Source of the DNA: Candidatus Sphingomonas phytovorans | GTDB taxonomy: Bacteria > Pseudomonadota > Alphaproteobacteria > Sphingomonadales > Sphingomonadaceae | Direction of reading: 5' to 3' | DNA length: 64,000 bases | Assembly: GCA_029202385.1 (NCBI GenBank) | Contig: CP119314.1 | Span: 3,102,501-3,166,500 of the forward strand | Shown: piece after piece, positions 63,338 through 64,000 of the stretch | Layout of the letters: each line of letters starts with the position of its first letter | How positions within the stretch are numbered: position 1 is the first letter of the stretch | Program-made: the position numbers and the translations under genes | The notes under the pieces: model-generated | Told to the model about the DNA's origin: nothing | Database searches by the model: none | The model's input: only the letters and a program-made list of their open reading frames with translations

Positions 63338-63784
63338 TTAGCTCCCTTCGCGGATTTGCGTGATGCTGCCGATGGAGATGTTGCTGATCGTCCGGCCATC
63401 GGCGGTCAGGATAGTGATGCGGGGATCGCCATTCTCGAACTTGATCGCGGTGACCTTGCCGGTGACGAGCGAAGCGTTGGCGCCGATATCGACGCGCCGC
63501 CCCAGCAACCCCGCAGCCTGCGAATTGCCTTGCGCCGTGACCAGCGTTTCGAGCCGGTCGTTGGTCGTCTGGCCGATCTGGATCTGCGAGAATTGCGCGA
63601 GCTGGGAGACGAACTGGAAATTATCCATCGGCTTCAGCGGGTCCTGATAGGTCAACTGGGTCAGGATGATCTTGAGCAGCGCGTCGAAGCTAAGGCCGAA
63701 GGCCGACGTCGCCGCCTGCTGCGCCGAAGGCGCGGCTCCCCCCACGACATTGTTCGATCCCGATCCGACGGGGTTCACCTGCAT
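63338..63784 (-). CDS. flgD: Flagellar hook assembly protein FlgD
   Basis: FlgD, 148 residues, is the hook scaffolding cap. The typical ILTQLTYQDPLKPMDNFQFV segment lies near residues 38-57, followed by SQLAQFSQIQ. The C-terminal part (ASLVTGKVTAIKFENGDPRI) is the short form without a full tudor/fibronectin domain. ATG 63784 stands one base from the stop of the upstream gene. Confidence 0.92.
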   Translation of the reverse strand: MQVNPVGSGSNNVVGGAAPSAQQAATSAFGLSFDALLKIILTQLTYQDPLKPMDNFQFVSQLAQFSQIQIGQTTNDRLETLVTAQGNSQAAGLLGRRVDIGANASLVTGKVTAIKFENGDPRITILTADGRTISNISIGSITQIREGS

Positions 63785-63785
63785 G

Positions 63786-64000
63786 TCATTGTCCTCCCGT
63801 TCCGGTGCCCGGCGTGCCCGCGCGGATCGTCCGGCTGTCCCCGTTGATCGTGATGTCCTTCGCCGCCAGTCCGTGTCGCGACAGCAGCGCGACGACCCGG
63901 TCGCGCAATTTCAAGCGGTCGGCCGGTTCAAGCTCGCCCAGTTGCATGGAAATCTGCAGGCCCTGCTCGACCTCCCGCACCGCGACCCGGGCCGAGAGCG
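63786..64000 (-). CDS. C-terminal part of a protein upstream of flgD (FliK-like by position)
   Basis: The open frame enters from the right edge (LSARVAVREVEQGLQISMQL) and ends after 71 residues with a Gly/Thr tail (GTPGTGTGGQ). It contains ELEPADRLKLRDRVVALLSR. The position just before flgD is where the hook-length control gene fliK often lies, but the residues present do not clearly show the FliK C-terminal domain, so the assignment rests on context. The frame has an internal GTG that is not needed as a start. Confidence 0.5.
   Translation of the reverse strand, partial: LSARVAVREVEQGLQISMQLGELEPADRLKLRDRVVALLSRHGLAAKDITINGDSRTIRAGTPGTGTGGQ

Overview
The window is GC-rich chromosomal DNA from an alphaproteobacterium, most likely a Sphingomonas-type member of the Sphingomonadaceae. 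Support comes from base composition, several large TonB-dependent receptors, a DUF6491 secreted protein downstream of nth, the protein style of dapB/nth/era, and a flagellar cluster with tightly overlapping genes. The assignment is by inspection only; no database search was possible.

Layout. 1-11.1 kb is mostly ordinary core sequence: a DUF2809 membrane protein, a GGDEF diguanylate cyclase, a polytopic membrane protein, era, a sirtuin, a TonB receptor overlapping a class A acid phosphatase, an orphan secreted-type protein, dapB, nth, a DUF6491 protein and tRNA-Arg(CCG). 11.2-25 kb, just 3' of the tRNA, looks like an accessory island: a start-less DUF2958 remnant, a ParDE-type toxin-antitoxin pair, an orphan immunity-like gene, an internally deleted IS3-family remnant, and an 11-kb RHS polymorphic toxin gene with a small candidate immunity gene at its 3' end.

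25.1-37.4 kb is a catabolic locus centred on D-glutamate/D-amino-acid chemistry. A leftward operon (TonB receptor, N-acyl-D-amino-acid deacylase, DgcN, serine hydrolase, erythromycin-esterase-like hydrolase) diverges from an RpiR-type regulator followed by DgcA epimerase and an M28 metallopeptidase. A near-palindromic motif occurs in both promoter regions. A DUF4403 lipoprotein, an ArsR-like regulator and a divergent beta-lactamase-fold hydrolase follow.

41.2-64 kb is a flagellar cluster in two converging arms. The rightward arm is fliQ-fliR-flhB-flhA-TPR. The leftward arm is (fliK-like)-flgD-flgE-fliM/N-like-fliN-fliO-fliP-fliA-TPR-114-aa protein. A second 10.7-kb RHS toxin gene lies at the end of the leftward arm, in the same direction and about 100 bp after the 114-aa gene, followed by its candidate immunity gene.

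The two RHS proteins are paralogues with the same unusual plan: no Sec signal, YD-repeat shell, one LysM domain, a conserved glycine-rich membrane/pre-toxin region ending in ALPDVIG-x-TIGN, then unrelated C-terminal toxins. One ends in a possible BECR-type RNase. The other has a Hint protease domain, a PD-(D/E)XK-like nuclease and a glycine zipper. The placement of one of them inside a flagellar export-gene cluster, flanked by two TPR genes, is the best candidate here for an undescribed system.
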